Assembly (NCBI GenBank): GCA_009838595.1
Contig: VXRI01000244.1
Coordinates: 8,166-23,124 of the forward strand
Length of the DNA: 14,959 nucleotides
Reading direction: 5' to 3'
Source of the DNA: Chloroflexota bacterium
Lineage (GTDB): Bacteria; Chloroflexota; Dehalococcoidia; Lucifugimonadales; JADFKI01
How positions within the stretch are numbered: position 1 is the stretch's first letter; each line of letters opens with the position of its first letter. The notes under the pieces are model-generated. The model did not search any database. It saw nothing but the letters and a program-made list of their open reading frames with translations, and was not told where the DNA came from. Shown here in pieces: positions 14,279 through 14,959 of the stretch. Made by a program: the position numbers and the translations under genes.

Positions 14279-14704
14279 ATGCTGCTCAAAATGCACCATA
14301 CCGGCTTTGTCGTTAGCGACATTGATGTCGCGGCGCGCTTCTACGGGGAGGTGATTGGGCTGACTCCGCTGCCCAGGCGTGAGCGGGATGGCAGTGCGAT
14401 TTCGCAGATTCTCGGCTACGAAGGCACGCACATCAAGATTGCCGAATTTACGCACGGAGAGTATATGCTGGAACTCATCGAGTATGTTCATCCGCCGGGG
14501 GCGGACGCGCATGTCCACGAGCGCAACGCATTCGGCGCGTCGCACATTGCCTTCGTGGTGGACGACATCGACGCGGCGTACGAGCGACTCGTCGCCAACG
14601 GCGCGCAAAAGCTCAACCCGCCCATCGAGATTGTTGACGGCAAGAAGGGATGCTATTTGCAAGACCCTGATGGCAATTGGGTGGAATTGCTGCAGCTAGG
14701 CTAA
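14279..14704 (+). CDS. VOC superfamily protein (glyoxalase/bleomycin resistance/dioxygenase fold)
   Basis: A 141-residue vicinal oxygen chelate protein with the usual two beta-alpha-beta-beta-beta modules. Module one begins HHTGFVVSDIDVAARFYGEVIGL (quoted in part: FVVSDIDVAARFYGEVIGL), and module two begins ASHIAFVVDDIDAAYERL (88-105). Candidate metal ligands at the expected places are His7, Glu65 (in MLELIE), His89 and Glu136 (in NWVELLQ), so the metal site looks intact. The length and layout are close to methylmalonyl-CoA epimerase and lactoylglutathione lyase relatives; the ending DPDGNWVELLQ is more like glyoxalase or dioxygenase members, so no substrate is assigned. ATG at 14279 has AAAGGA (14267-14272) 6 bases upstream, and an extended -10 lies before it. 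It follows the fusion gene by 73 bases. Confidence 0.87.
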   Translation: MLLKMHHTGFVVSDIDVAARFYGEVIGLTPLPRRERDGSAISQILGYEGTHIKIAEFTHGEYMLELIEYVHPPGADAHVHERNAFGASHIAFVVDDIDAAYERLVANGAQKLNPPIEIVDGKKGCYLQDPDGNWVELLQLG

Positions 14705-14787
14705 TCTGCTGCGGGGACGCACATCCTGCCAGTAAATGCGTCAACTACTTGCGGCATTCTAACGCAGCGAATAAGATTAGAACCACT

Positions 14788-14959
14788 ATGGCAGAACCTA
14801 AACTGGAATTCACCAATCTGAGCCGGCTGAACGCGGACTCGGTCGGCGAGCCGGGTCAGCGTACCTTTCGCATTCTCGCGGACAGCGACAGCAGCACCGC
14901 CGTGTTGTGGCTCGAAAAGGAACACCTATACGAACTCGCAATGCGCATTAAGCATCTAA
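14788..14959 (+). CDS. DUF3090 family protein, 5' part only
   Basis: The first 57 codons of a gene cut by the window edge. The segment SVGEPGQRTFRIL (residues 18-30), followed by a strand-like region and LWLEKEHLYELAMRI (41-55), matches the start of DUF3090 proteins, in which VGEPGQRTF and LEKEQ are typical. The function is unknown. In Actinobacteria such proteins of about 180-200 residues are commonly next to a histidine phosphatase-like gene and a SCO1664-type kinase-like gene, which could be checked just past this edge. The ATG at 14788 has no clear ribosome site. It begins 83 bases after the VOC gene, on the same strand. Confidence 0.72.
   Translation, partial: MAEPKLEFTNLSRLNADSVGEPGQRTFRILADSDSSTAVLWLEKEHLYELAMRIKHL

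Noticed and set aside
13643..14662. 339-codon open frame on the minus strand
   Set aside because: It runs antisense to the fusion gene and the VOC gene, has Arg-, Ala- and Cys-rich composition typical of a shadow frame in GC-rich DNA, and shows no family motif.

Overview
The window looks like a piece of a high-GC, Gram-positive-type or diderm-unlike bacterial chromosome, most likely a Chloroflexota member of the Dehalococcoidia/SAR202 kind. This is an inference from gene content: a mix of crotonase, CaiB/BaiF CoA transferase, FlK-like thioesterase, cytochrome P450, PIG-L, Uma2, ASPIC/UnbV lipoprotein, LarB and DUF3090. No rRNA, tRNA, transposase, integrase or CRISPR array was seen.

Layout. 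28-1338 (+) is an MFS transporter. 1339-1859 is a convergent spacer with two clear hairpins and a possible decayed gene. 1860-5069 (-) holds a large FG-GAP/ASPIC-UnbV lipoprotein (CRTAC1 type) and, upstream of it, a polytopic membrane protein of unknown function. 5070-5459 is a divergent spacer with a long interrupted hairpin. From 5460 to the end every gene is on +: a crotonase-fold protein; a tight run of PIG-L deacetylase, Uma2 nuclease-fold protein, FlK-like thioesterase, small membrane-anchored coiled-coil protein and class III CoA transferase (spacers 42, 24 and 51 bases, then a 1-base overlap); a cytochrome P450; LarB; a fusion of a degenerate M14-like domain with a GH88/GH105-type domain; a VOC protein; and the start of a DUF3090 protein cut by the window edge.

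How the genes may work together. The CoA-linked genes (crotonase, thioesterase, CoA transferase) with the P450 and an MFS carrier fit uptake and CoA-dependent breakdown of organic acids, but no substrate can be named from sequence. Two of these enzymes lack the textbook catalytic residues: the crotonase has Gly and Gln where both hydratase glutamates should be, and the CoA transferase has Gln where the acyl-carrying Asp should be. The thioesterase keeps its full triad. LarB appears without LarC or LarE nearby.

The most interesting points are: (1) the two catalytically altered CoA enzymes in one neighbourhood; (2) the two-domain protein at 12505-14205, whose peptidase-like half has lost all three zinc ligands; (3) the LarB start, where a perfect GGAGG and the family's usual N-terminus both point to an ATA codon; (4) a shared extended -10 motif exactly 36 bases before two genes; (5) a 64-base interrupted hairpin in the divergent spacer. 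No clearly new multi-gene system (defence, mobile or retron-like) was found.
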